Of a stretch of DNA of 21,912 bases, positions 8,213 through 16,062 are shown piece after piece (position 1 is the stretch's first letter; every line of letters begins with the position of its first letter). The DNA lies in NCBI GenBank assembly GCA_023428785.1, contig JAEYWU010000141.1, forward strand, positions 1 to 21,912, given 5' to 3'. Position numbers and translations under genes: made by a program. The notes under the pieces were generated by a model that did not search any database, was not told where the DNA came from, and saw nothing but the letters and a program-made list of their open reading frames with translations. The DNA comes from Pseudomonadota bacterium (lineage in GTDB: Bacteria > Pseudomonadota > Alphaproteobacteria > Caulobacterales > Caulobacteraceae).

Positions 8213-8572
8213 TCAGTAAGGGCGCGTCTGGGCGCGCCAGGCGGCCATCTGGGCTTCGTAGCGAGCCTGGGCCGCCTGGGCGGCCGCCAGTTCGGCTTCG
8301 TACTGTGCCTGGGCCTGGGCGTGAGCCGACTGGGCCGCGCTGAACTGGGCCTGGGCGCGGGCGAAGCGTTCCGCCTCGGCCTCGTTGGTGGCGACGACCT
8401 GGGCGTCGCGGGCCAGGACCGCATTATTGAGACGCACGGTCTCGGCCTGTTCGTGGGCTTCGATTTCCGCGACCGAGGTTCCGGGGGGATAGCCGCCGGT
8501 CTGCTGCGCGAAGACGGGGCCGGCGAGGACACAGGCGAAGCCGGCCAGGGCGGCGATCTTGAAGGCGGACAT
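8213..8572 (-). CDS. Small secreted Ala/Gln-rich coiled-coil protein, unknown function
   Basis: A 119-aa protein with a signal peptide (about 1-22, ending VFA before QQTGG). The mature part is almost wholly predicted helix: from about residue 35 it is dominated by A, Q, E and R with repeated AQAQ and AAQAA units, a likely coiled coil that could sit in the periplasm or face the peptidoglycan or outer membrane. It has no cysteines and no lipobox. The ATG at 8572 was chosen because GGAG lies about 6 bases upstream and the signal peptide starts there; the same frame opens further upstream to 8641 without a signal. It converges with the receptor gene, 25 bases apart. I do not recognise a family. 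Confidence 0.75.
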   Translation of the reverse strand: MSAFKIAALAGFACVLAGPVFAQQTGGYPPGTSVAEIEAHEQAETVRLNNAVLARDAQVVATNEAEAERFARAQAQFSAAQSAHAQAQAQYEAELAAAQAAQARYEAQMAAWRAQTRPY

Positions 8573-8636
8573 GACAATCTCCGTGACGGATACCGGCGGA
8601 CAAAACGCGCCGCGCGAGCCAAGGTTTCCGTCAATG

Positions 8637-8664
8637 GTCAAGCTTGTTCAAGGGCTGGCTTGAC
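8637..8664. promoter_or_regulatory. Overlapping palindromes in the divergent region, possible operator
   Basis: GTCAAGC (8637-8643) and GCTTGAC (8658-8664) are perfect 7-base arms separated by 14 bases. Inside lie two further palindromes, CAAGCTTG (8639-8646) and CTTG-TT-CAAG (8643-8652). The block sits between two divergent genes (starts at 8572 and 8733). That is where a regulator of one or both could bind, but no regulator family can be named. Confidence 0.4.
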
Positions 8665-8732
8665 CCTGCGTCACGCTTGGCGCCGGGCTTGGCGAGGTCT
8701 ATCCGTTTCGCAGCCAAATGCTGGAGGACAAC

Positions 8733-9026
8733 ATGGCCAACCTCGCCGAAGTGACCGAACAAATCCGTGAGCGCGTCAGCGCCGCCGCGCCGCTGGCCAA
8801 GTCCTACAAGCTGGACTTCGGCGGAGACGGCAAGATCCGCATCGCCGACGGCGCCGTGTCCAACGACGACGGCCCGGCCGACTGCACCATCCATATGAGC
8901 TTCGACGACTTCATGTCGCTGGCCAAGGGGCAGTTGGACCCGATGGGCGCCTTCATGTCGGGCAAAATGAAGATCGACGGCAATCCGATGGACGCCCTGG
9001 CCCTGCAACCGGTCCTGAAGGGCTAG
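8733..9026 (+). CDS. SCP2-like sterol/lipid-binding domain protein
   Basis: A 97-aa single-domain protein of the SCP2 sterol-transfer type, a fold with a hydrophobic tunnel that binds fatty acyl chains or other lipids. Family-like features are KLDFGGDGKIRI near 30, the strand pattern CTIHMSFDDFMSLAKGQLDP (about 52-71) and the C-terminal GKMKIDGNPMDALALQ. No signal peptide, so cytoplasmic. The ATG at 8733 was preferred over 8718 because GGAGG lies 7 bases upstream. It ends 1 base before the start of an acyl-CoA dehydrogenase gene, so the two are almost certainly one operon. A role presenting or storing acyl substrates for that enzyme is an inference from position. Confidence 0.88.
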   Translation: MANLAEVTEQIRERVSAAAPLAKSYKLDFGGDGKIRIADGAVSNDDGPADCTIHMSFDDFMSLAKGQLDPMGAFMSGKMKIDGNPMDALALQPVLKG

Positions 9027-9027
9027 T

Positions 9028-10251
<1,224 letters not shown>

Positions 10252-10345
10252 GTCACCTTCTCGCCACAGGCGTGCGCCGTCATATCCTGACAGCTTGGCG
10301 AGCGCGCGCCTTTGGCCCTAGGCTCCTTGTGGACTGGGGATCGGG

Positions 10346-10525
10346 ATGGCTCGCAAGCCCAATACGCACAACGGCGCCGCAGCGCCTGAAGAAGGCTCGC
10401 CCGAGGCGCGCCTGGACGGAAAGCTGAAGGCCATGTTCGAGGCCATCGAGCGCCGCTCGGGGCCGAATGTGCTGCCTGACCTCGGGTCCCTGCCCAAGGC
10501 GCGGCGGACCGACCGTCGCAACTGA
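10346..10525 (+). CDS. Small basic protein, possible divergent NepR-like anti-sigma factor
   Basis: A 59-aa ORF with GGGGA 5 bases before its ATG and strongly G/C-ending codons, so it is probably real. The N-terminus is polar and likely disordered. Residues about 21-45 read LDGKLKAMFEAIERRSGPNV, close in spacing to the first helix and Pro-containing turn of NepR (L-x-x-x-L-R-x-hydrophobic-Y/F-x-x-hydrophobic, then P-x-x-hydrophobic). The end is basic (KARRTDRRN). It converges with the EcfG sigma gene, with only 2 bases between their stops. NepR normally binds and blocks EcfG until PhyR removes it, but nepR is usually upstream of, and co-directional with, the sigma gene. The NepR idea is an inference; the second-helix match is weak. 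Confidence 0.5.
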   Translation: MARKPNTHNGAAAPEEGSPEARLDGKLKAMFEAIERRSGPNVLPDLGSLPKARRTDRRN

Positions 10526-10527
10526 CT

Positions 10528-11064
10528 TTAATCCGAGGCGGGTGGGCCCTGCATTTCAGCGGCCAGCCGTGTACGGGCCCGGTGGACCCGGCTCTTGATC
10601 GTACCCAGAGCTGATCCCGTGATAGCGGCCGCCTCCTCGTAGCTGAGGCCGGCGGCTCCCACCAGGACGATGGCCTCGCGGTGTTCGTCGGGCAGGGTGT
10701 CCAGCGCACGCCTCAGCGCGGTGAACTCGGCGGCCCAGTCCTGGGCGGGTGGACTGGTCAGGCGCGCCGCGTGCAGGCCATCTTCGTCCAGCACCTCACG
10801 CGAGCGGCGGCTCGTGGCGCTGTAGAAGGTGTTGCGCAGGATCGTGAACAGCCAGGCGCGCAGGTTGGTGCCGGCCCGAAACTTTTCGCGATGGGTCAGG
10901 GCCTTGATCAGGGTGTCCTGAACCAGATCCTCCGCGTCGCTGGACGATCGCGAGAGCGACCAGGCGAAGGCGCGAAGGGTGGGGATCATGGCGACCAGGT
11001 CACTGCGCCAGGTTTCCACATCGGCCGCGACCTGATCGTCGATGGAAGCGACCTGTTGGAACAT
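10528..11064 (-). CDS. ecfG: EcfG-family general stress sigma factor (SigT/SigU-like)
   Basis: A 178-aa ECF sigma factor of the alphaproteobacterial general stress response. Sigma region 2 spans about residues 25-82 and includes SSSDAEDLVQDTLIKAL and FRAGTNLRAWLFTILRNTF, the characteristic EcfG wording. Region 4 (about 116-170) has LDTLPDEHREAIVLVGAAGL, YEEAAAITG and GTIKSRVHRAR, the helix-turn-helix that reads the -35 element. It has its own EcfG-type promoter 43-67 bases upstream of the ATG, so it should amplify its own expression. No NepR ORF lies between it and the KGG gene and no phyR is in the window, unlike the usual nepR-sigma/phyR layout. It may therefore be a SigU-like paralogue rather than the main SigT. 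The start is the first ATG, directly before the N-terminal helix. Confidence 0.92.
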   Translation of the reverse strand: MFQQVASIDDQVAADVETWRSDLVAMIPTLRAFAWSLSRSSSDAEDLVQDTLIKALTHREKFRAGTNLRAWLFTILRNTFYSATSRRSREVLDEDGLHAARLTSPPAQDWAAEFTALRRALDTLPDEHREAIVLVGAAGLSYEEAAAITGSALGTIKSRVHRARTRLAAEMQGPPASD

Positions 11065-11106
11065 GCGCCTGAATGCCTGTCGCCCCGCAGTTGAGGGCTC
11101 GGGAAA

Positions 11107-11131
11107 AACGCTCGCCGTGACAGGCCGTTCC
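11107..11131 (-). promoter_or_regulatory. EcfG-dependent promoter of the sigma factor gene
   Basis: On the minus strand GGAAC (11131-11127), exactly 16 bases, then CGTT (11110-11107): the full GGAAC-N16-CGTT consensus bound by EcfG sigma factors. Transcription would start near 11100, giving a leader of about 36 bases before the ATG at 11064. This indicates positive autoregulation. Confidence 0.85.
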
Positions 11132-11179
11132 TGTGTCGGGAGGCGGGCAAATCATCGCACCCCCGCTCAGTTGCGGACG

Positions 11180-11401
11180 CTATTCGGCGGGCTTAAGCGG
11201 CCTGCGGCGGGAGCCGTGTGATGACTCGCCGCCCTTGCGTCCGGCCGAGGCGGCGAGCGCCCGGTCCTGGGAAAAGCTTCTCTTCTCACTCGGCACGCTG
11301 GCGCCGCCTTTGCGCGCAATCTCGCGCTGGCGCTGGGGATCCATCGAGGCGAAACCTCGCTTGGACACGCCGGATCGTGACGGGGTCTGGCCATCGGCCA
11401 T
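11180..11401 (-). CDS. KGG-repeat stress-induced protein
   Basis: A 73-aa hydrophilic protein with two KGG motifs: REIARKGG ending at residue 33 and AASAGRKGG ending at 58, preceded by RGFASMDPQRQ. This is the KGG (con-10 / GsiB-like) pattern found in small proteins made under desiccation, starvation or general stress; their molecular role is unclear, perhaps as disordered protectants. GGAGG lies 6 bases before the ATG. An EcfG-like promoter ends 39 bases upstream, and the sigma gene begins about 115 bases downstream on the same strand. Its place in the EcfG regulon is a strong inference from that promoter. Confidence 0.88.
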   Translation of the reverse strand: MADGQTPSRSGVSKRGFASMDPQRQREIARKGGASVPSEKRSFSQDRALAASAGRKGGESSHGSRRRPLKPAE

Positions 11402-11439
11402 CTTCGACCTCCACGCGTCGTTATTTCAGATGAATGACA

Positions 11440-11464
11440 AACCCTTCGCCGCGATTCGGGTTCC
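11440..11464 (-). promoter_or_regulatory. Near-consensus EcfG promoter of the KGG gene
   Basis: On the minus strand GGAAC (11464-11460), 16 bases, then GGTT (11443-11440), one base off the CGTT -10 consensus. A start near 11433 gives a leader of about 32 bases to the ATG at 11401 with GGAGG inside it. Confidence 0.72.
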
Positions 11465-11491
11465 GAACCGGGTCAGGCGCGCGTGATGCGG

Positions 11492-11863
11492 TCAGTTGTC
11501 GCCGGTCGGTGTGATCCCGACGCCCTCGATGGCGCGGGCCAGGTCGCCTTCGGTGTAGGGCTTGGAGACCACGGCGAGGCGGGCGTCCCGGCCAAATCGC
11601 GAGGCGACCTCGGCGGCGTCGTAGCCGCTGGCCATGATGATTGCGAGGTCCGGGGCGCGGCTGCGGATTTCGCGAGCCAGATCATCGCCGCGCATGTCGG
11701 GCAGGCCGATGTCGATGATGGCGACGTCGGGCTGTGCCCGTTCGAAGGCCGAGAGGGCCTCGGCGCCGCTGGCGGCGGCCTCGACCTCAAATCCGAGCGA
11801 GGCCAGAGCCTCCTCGGCGATCAGCGCCACCAGCGCTTCGTCTTCAACAAGCAAGGCGCGCAC
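11492..11863 (-). CDS. Single-domain response regulator (receiver only)
   Basis: A 123-aa stand-alone receiver domain. The acidic pocket is E7-D8 (LVEDEA), the phosphoryl-accepting Asp is D51 in IIDIGLPDM, the switch Ser is S79 in IMASGYD and the conserved Lys is K101 in SKPY. There is no output domain, so it should work by protein contact or as a phosphate sink. The MASGY segment loosely resembles the FATGUY-type receivers (SdrG, MrrA) that feed the alphaproteobacterial stress response, and it lies just before the KGG and sigma genes on the same strand; a link to them is an inference. The start is GTG, with a G-run about 9 bases upstream. No histidine kinase is in the window. Confidence 0.88.
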   Translation of the reverse strand: MRALLVEDEALVALIAEEALASLGFEVEAAASGAEALSAFERAQPDVAIIDIGLPDMRGDDLAREIRSRAPDLAIIMASGYDAAEVASRFGRDARLAVVSKPYTEGDLARAIEGVGITPTGDN

Positions 11864-11899
11864 GCAAAGCCCCCGGTTACCTTGTCGTCAGCCCCGTCG

Positions 11900-11922
11900 C
11901 GGGAATGTCGCATTTCCCGGGA
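11900..11922. repeat. Inverted repeat between the metallo-hydrolase and response regulator genes
   Basis: CGGGAA and TTCCCG arms bracket a central AATG-CGA-CATT palindrome (minus-strand reading), giving an imperfect stem with one bulge. It could end the upstream metallo-hydrolase transcript or serve as an operator for the response regulator gene. No T-run follows, so the terminator role is uncertain. Confidence 0.35.
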
Positions 11923-11936
11923 GCCCGCAAGGGAAA

Positions 11937-12611
11937 TCAGCGCGAACGGTTCGCGATCGCCTCGTCGGAGACATAGGGGTTCGAGCGCCGCTCATCGCCG
12001 AAGCTCGACATCGGGCCATGGCCGGGGACGAAGCGCACATGATCGCCCAGAGGCCAAAGCTTTCCGGTGATGGCGCCGAGCAGGTCATCCAGGTTCCCAC
12101 GCGGGAAGTCGGTGCGGCCGATGGAGCCCTGGAATAGCACGTCGCCCACCTGGGCGAAGCCGGCCTCGCGGTTGAAGAAGACTACATGGCCCGGCGTGTG
12201 GCCCGGACAGTGGATCACCTCCCAGGTGGTTTCGCCCAGGGTGACCGTGTCGCCGTCGAAGAGCCAGCGGTCGGTGGTGAAGCCGCGCGCCTCGGGCATG
12301 CCATAGGCCTTGCCCTGCTGCTCGATGCCATCGATCCAGAACTGGTCGTCGGGATGGGGCCCTTCGATCGGACAGCCGGTCTTTTCCTTCAGCTCGGCCG
12401 TGCCGCCGGCGTGGTCCAGGTGACCGTGGGTGACCCAGATCTTTTCCAGGGTCAGGCCGCGGCGAGCGATCTCGCCCAGGATGGCGTCGATCGAACCGCC
12501 GGGATCGATGATGGCGGCCTTGTTGGTGCGGGTGCACCAGACGGTGGTGCAGTTCTGCTGAAGCGGGGTGACCGGCGCGATGAACAGGCCGATGGGGGAG
12601 GAGGCGCTCAT
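11937..12611 (-). CDS. Metallo-beta-lactamase fold hydrolase, glyoxalase II-like (YcbL type)
   Basis: A 224-aa cytoplasmic zinc hydrolase, probably a thioesterase acting on glutathione thioesters or a related substrate. All metal ligands of the fold are visible: THGHLDH at 61-67 (His62, His64, Asp66, His67), PGHTPGH at 136-142 (His138), GDVLF with Asp157, and PGHGP with His198. The protein is shorter than true glyoxalase II (GloB, about 255 aa) and lacks its C-terminal substrate-binding helices, so the YcbL-like group fits better. GGGGA lies a few bases before the ATG. It is followed by the response regulator gene 73 bases on, on the same strand; a shared transcript is possible. Confidence 0.88.
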   Translation of the reverse strand: MSASSPIGLFIAPVTPLQQNCTTVWCTRTNKAAIIDPGGSIDAILGEIARRGLTLEKIWVTHGHLDHAGGTAELKEKTGCPIEGPHPDDQFWIDGIEQQGKAYGMPEARGFTTDRWLFDGDTVTLGETTWEVIHCPGHTPGHVVFFNREAGFAQVGDVLFQGSIGRTDFPRGNLDDLLGAITGKLWPLGDHVRFVPGHGPMSSFGDERRSNPYVSDEAIANRSR

Positions 12612-12632
12612 GGTCCCCAGATAGGCCGGGAG

Positions 12633-12670
12633 CGCGAAAGAAAGAAGCCCGAGGCGGAACCCCGGGCTTC
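12633..12670 (-). terminator. Rho-independent terminator of the amino acid permease gene
   Basis: On the minus strand GAAGCCCG (12670-12663) and CGGGCTTC (12651-12644) form a perfect 8-base stem around an 11-base loop, followed by TTTCTTTCG. It begins 25 bases after the permease stop and separates that gene from the metallo-hydrolase gene. Confidence 0.82.
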
Positions 12671-12694
12671 GATCTGTCGGACCTGGGGCGAACC

Positions 12695-14302
12695 CTAGGG
12701 CTTGTTGTTGTCGATATCCGCGCCCGGGAGCGGCGGAACCGGCAGGCCCGGAGCATCGGGATCGTCCTCGTGGACGTCAATGATGCCGCGGCCGACATGG
12801 CTCTTGCGGAAGCCATAGGCGAAGTAGATGAGCAGGCCGATGCCGCCCCAGATCGGGAGCACCATCTTGGCGTCGTGCGGCAGGTTCCAGAACAGGACCA
12901 CGCAGCCCAGCGCCGAGATCGGGGCGATGATCCAGACCAGCGGCGTCTTGAACGGCCGGTGACGCGAAGGGTCCTTCACGCGCAGGATCAGAACGGCCAG
13001 CGACACCATGAAGAAGGCGAAGAGAGTCCCCGAGTTGGAGATATCCGCCAACTGGCCGACCGGGAACAGAGCCCCGGCGATGGCCACCGCGATGCCGGTG
13101 AAGGCGGTCACGATATAGGGCGTCTTCCACTTCGAGTGGACCTTGGTCAGGCGCTCGGGCAGCAGGCCGTCGCGCGCCATGACGAAGAAGATCCGCGTCT
13201 GGCCGTAGATCATCATCAGGATGACCGAGGGCAGGGCCAGCATGGCCGCGACGCCCAGGGCGTTGCCGACGACCGGCCAGTTGATCTCACGCAGGACGTG
13301 GGCCAGGGCCTCGTTGGAGCAGACTAGGCGGTCGGCGTTTTCGGCCAGGGCGCAGGCGGCCACGAAGGCGGGTGAGCCGGGCTGAACCGCCGAGCCGTCG
13401 GCGCCGATGACCGGCTGGGCGCCGATGGCGCCGATCGCGCCGATGGCGACCAGCAGATAGAAGACTGTACAGATCGCCAGCGAGCCGATCAGGCCGATGG
13501 GCACGTTGCGCTGCGGGTTCTTGGTTTCTTCGGCGGCGGTCGAGACCGCGTCGAAGCCGACATAGGCGAAGAAGATCGAGGCGGCGGCGCCGACGATGCC
13601 GAGGCCCGAGGTTCCCGCCGGACCGAACCAGCCGTTCGGGGCGAACGGCGAGAAGTTGCCGCTGTCCAGGACCGGCAGGGTCAGAACGATGAACAGGGTC
13701 AGGGCCGTGACCTTCACCGCCACCAGGATGGCGTTAACGCGGGCCGATTCCGTGGTGCCGATCATCAGAAGGGCCGTGACGCTGAGGGCGACGATGATGG
13801 CGGGCACATTGATGATGCCGGCCGAGAAGTCCGGGGTCGGGATGAAGCCGTTCATGCTCCACGTCGGCCCTGCGGCTAAAAGGTCGGGGAAGTTTATCCC
13901 TAGCCCGTTCTCTATGAGGCCCAGCACATAGCCCGACCACCCGACGGACACGGCGGAGGCGGCGACGGCGTATTCAAGGACGAGCGCCCAGCCGACCGTC
14001 CAGGCCAGCAGTTCGCCCATGACGGCGTAGGTATAGGTGTAGGCGGAGCCCGAAACCGGGGCCATGGAGGCCAGTTCGGAGTAGCAGAGCGCCGCGACCG
14101 CGCAGACCGCGCCGGCGATGACGAAGCTCCACATCATGCCCGGGCCGGCCTTCTGCGAGGCGGCGGCGGTCAGAACGAAAATCCCGGTGCCGATGATGGC
14201 GCCGATGCCGAGCAGGGTCAGCTGGACGGGACCCAGCGACCTGTGAAGTGACTTTTTCTCGGCGGTCGCCAGAATGGCGTCGAGCGGCTTAACTCGCCAC
14301 AT
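12695..14302 (-). CDS. APC superfamily amino acid permease (CAT-like)
   Basis: A 535-aa inner-membrane transporter with about 12-14 hydrophobic helices. Helix 1 carries GIGAIIGTGIF (about 32-42), the substrate-binding unwound segment of APC permeases, and helix 2-3 carries CYSELASMAPVSGSAYTY, both typical of the cationic amino acid transporter branch (YfnA/CAT). Proton-coupled amino acid import is the expected role; the substrate is not resolvable. A loop of about 50 residues in the middle contains two cysteines (ACALAEN... and LVCSNEA) and could form a periplasmic disulfide. The ATG at 14302 was chosen because AGGGAGGG lies about 7 bases upstream and it sits just before the conserved KPLDAIL start. 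The same frame opens upstream but is not needed. It is divergent from the symporter gene. Confidence 0.92.
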   Translation of the reverse strand: MWRVKPLDAILATAEKKSLHRSLGPVQLTLLGIGAIIGTGIFVLTAAASQKAGPGMMWSFVIAGAVCAVAALCYSELASMAPVSGSAYTYTYAVMGELLAWTVGWALVLEYAVAASAVSVGWSGYVLGLIENGLGINFPDLLAAGPTWSMNGFIPTPDFSAGIINVPAIIVALSVTALLMIGTTESARVNAILVAVKVTALTLFIVLTLPVLDSGNFSPFAPNGWFGPAGTSGLGIVGAAASIFFAYVGFDAVSTAAEETKNPQRNVPIGLIGSLAICTVFYLLVAIGAIGAIGAQPVIGADGSAVQPGSPAFVAACALAENADRLVCSNEALAHVLREINWPVVGNALGVAAMLALPSVILMMIYGQTRIFFVMARDGLLPERLTKVHSKWKTPYIVTAFTGIAVAIAGALFPVGQLADISNSGTLFAFFMVSLAVLILRVKDPSRHRPFKTPLVWIIAPISALGCVVLFWNLPHDAKMVLPIWGGIGLLIYFAYGFRKSHVGRGIIDVHEDDPDAPGLPVPPLPGADIDNNKP

Positions 14303-14613
14303 ACTATCCCTCCCTACGCGGCCCATGCCGCGTTGAATGGGCGCGAAGCTAGACCCGCCCAAGGGGGCTGGCAACGGCTCTTTCACCAAGATGTCATGTC
14401 CGCAATCGCCTTTATGGCAAGGGTTAGCGGCGGATGCGCCTCCGGCGGCTCGTCGCGGTCGGCCGGCGCGATGAGTGGACATCGTTCACCGATGGAAATG
14501 CGGTCCTGCGAGCCGCATCCTGCGCAAAATGACGGCAAGATTTGCGGCAGTGCAGGCTTGATTCAACCGGTCCGACCCTTAAGGTCCGCGCCAGTTTCTG
14601 GGGGAGTAACTTA
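14303..14613. promoter_or_regulatory. Divergent intergenic region between permease and symporter genes
   Basis: These 311 bases carry no convincing gene and must hold both promoters. Three hairpins stand out. ACGCGGC/GCCGCGT (14316-14322 and 14327-14333) lies directly upstream of the permease ribosome site. ATGCGG/CCGCAT (14498-14503 and 14513-14518) and CGCAAA/TTTGCG (14523-14528 and 14541-14546) lie upstream of the symporter gene. TTGATT at about 14569 is a possible -35 for the symporter, without a good -10. Confidence 0.45.
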
Positions 14614-16044
14614 ATGGCCGCTTCGTCGCCTTCGGGCAAAGCGCACTGGTCGTCGAAGACCGCATTCATTCTGGCGGCGACCGGTTCGGCCGTGGGGCTG
14701 GGAAATCTCTGGCGGTTCCCCACGGAAGCCGGGACAAACGGAGGCGGGGCCTTCGTGCTTCTGTACGTGCTTTGCGTTGTTCTCATCGCCGCACCGCTAT
14801 TGCTATCGGAGGTCCTGATCGGCCGCCATGGCCAGCGGTCGACGATCGGCAGCGCGGTGGCCCTGGCGCGCCAGTCGGGCGCATCTCCGGCCTGGAGCGC
14901 CATGGCGGTGCTGGGCCTGATCGCCAACACCCTTATCCTGTCGTTCTACTGCGTCGTCGCCGGATGGGTGGTCTATTTCATCGGCGTCAGCGGCATGGGG
15001 CTGTTCGAGAGCCTCGCTCAGGGCGCGGCGCTGGGCGGGGCCTATCCAGGCCAATCGCCTGATACGATCCGCGAGATAATGCCGGCCCTGTTCGGCAGCC
15101 CGACCCTGCTGGTCGCCATGCAGGCGATCTTCGTGGTGCTGACCGTTTTCGTGGTGGCGCGGGGCGTCCACGGAGGCATCGAGGCGGCGGCCGTCTGGCT
15201 GATGCCCGCCTTCTTCTTCCTGCTTATCGGCATCACGGTCTATGCCGCCCTCACCGGCGACTTCGCCCAGGCGGTGGCCTTCCTGTTCACGCCAGACTTT
15301 TCCCGTGTTCTGGATCCGGGCGTTCTCAACTCGGCCCTGGGGCAGGCCTTCTTTTCGCTCAGCCTGGGCGGTGGCGCGATGATCGCCTACGGTGCCTATG
15401 CGTCGAAGGACACGAACCTGAGCTCGACCTCGGGGACGATCGCTTTCGCGGATACGGCGGTCGCGATCATCGCCGGCCTGGCCATCTTCCCGATCGTGTT
15501 CAGCGCGGGCCTGCAGCCCGACGCCGGACCGACCCTGATGTTCCAGACCCTGCCAACCGCCTTCCACGAAATGCCGGGCGGCGGGATCGTGGCGTTCGCC
15601 TTCTTCATGCTGGCCTTCTTCGCGGCCCTGACCTCGTCAGTCTCGCTGCTCGAGATTTCGGTAGGCTGGATCACCGAGCGCTTCGGCGTCAGCCGCACGG
15701 CGGCTTCGTGGGGCATGGGTCTGCTGGTCTTCGTGCTGGGTGTTCTGTCGGCCCTGTCGTTCAACGTCCTGGCGGACCAACGGCCGTTGCCGTTCATCCC
15801 CGGGTTCGAGAATGCGGGCTGGTTCGATGCGCTGGACGGACTGACCTCGCGGCTGTTCTTGCCGCTGTCGGGCCTGATCACGGCGATCTTCGTGGGCTGG
15901 ATCGCGGACCGGAAGATCGTGGACGCCGAGACGGGACTGTCAACGGGCGCGCTCAAGATTTGGCGCTTCCTGGTGGCTTGGCTCTGCCCGCTGGCGGTCG
16001 CCGCCATCCTGGTGATCGGGCTGTTCCCGGGCCTGCTGGCCTAG
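14614..16044 (+). CDS. Sodium:neurotransmitter symporter family transporter (NSS/SNF)
   Basis: A 476-aa inner-membrane Na+-coupled transporter with about 11 hydrophobic helices, the usual bacterial form. Helix 1 has GSAVGLGNLWRFP (about 24-36), the NSS signature that lines the sodium and substrate sites, followed by TNGGGAFVLLY. Residue 37 is Thr where many family members have Tyr, a common variant in proteobacteria. Amino acids or amines are likely substrates. The ATG at 14614 was chosen over upstream in-frame starts because GGGGGAG lies 7 bases before it and the membrane part begins soon after. It is followed 18 bases on by hrpB, on the same strand, so a shared transcript is likely though the functions are unrelated. 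Confidence 0.93.
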   Translation: MAASSPSGKAHWSSKTAFILAATGSAVGLGNLWRFPTEAGTNGGGAFVLLYVLCVVLIAAPLLLSEVLIGRHGQRSTIGSAVALARQSGASPAWSAMAVLGLIANTLILSFYCVVAGWVVYFIGVSGMGLFESLAQGAALGGAYPGQSPDTIREIMPALFGSPTLLVAMQAIFVVLTVFVVARGVHGGIEAAAVWLMPAFFFLLIGITVYAALTGDFAQAVAFLFTPDFSRVLDPGVLNSALGQAFFSLSLGGGAMIAYGAYASKDTNLSSTSGTIAFADTAVAIIAGLAIFPIVFSAGLQPDAGPTLMFQTLPTAFHEMPGGGIVAFAFFMLAFFAALTSSVSLLEISVGWITERFGVSRTAASWGMGLLVFVLGVLSALSFNVLADQRPLPFIPGFENAGWFDALDGLTSRLFLPLSGLITAIFVGWIADRKIVDAETGLSTGALKIWRFLVAWLCPLAVAAILVIGLFPGLLA

Positions 16045-16062
16045 GACCTGCCGACCCCGCTC

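Noticed and set aside
14803..15567. A 254-codon minus-strand frame
   Set aside because: Antisense to the NSS symporter, which has its signature and membrane pattern; the minus frame is highly charged and repetitive.
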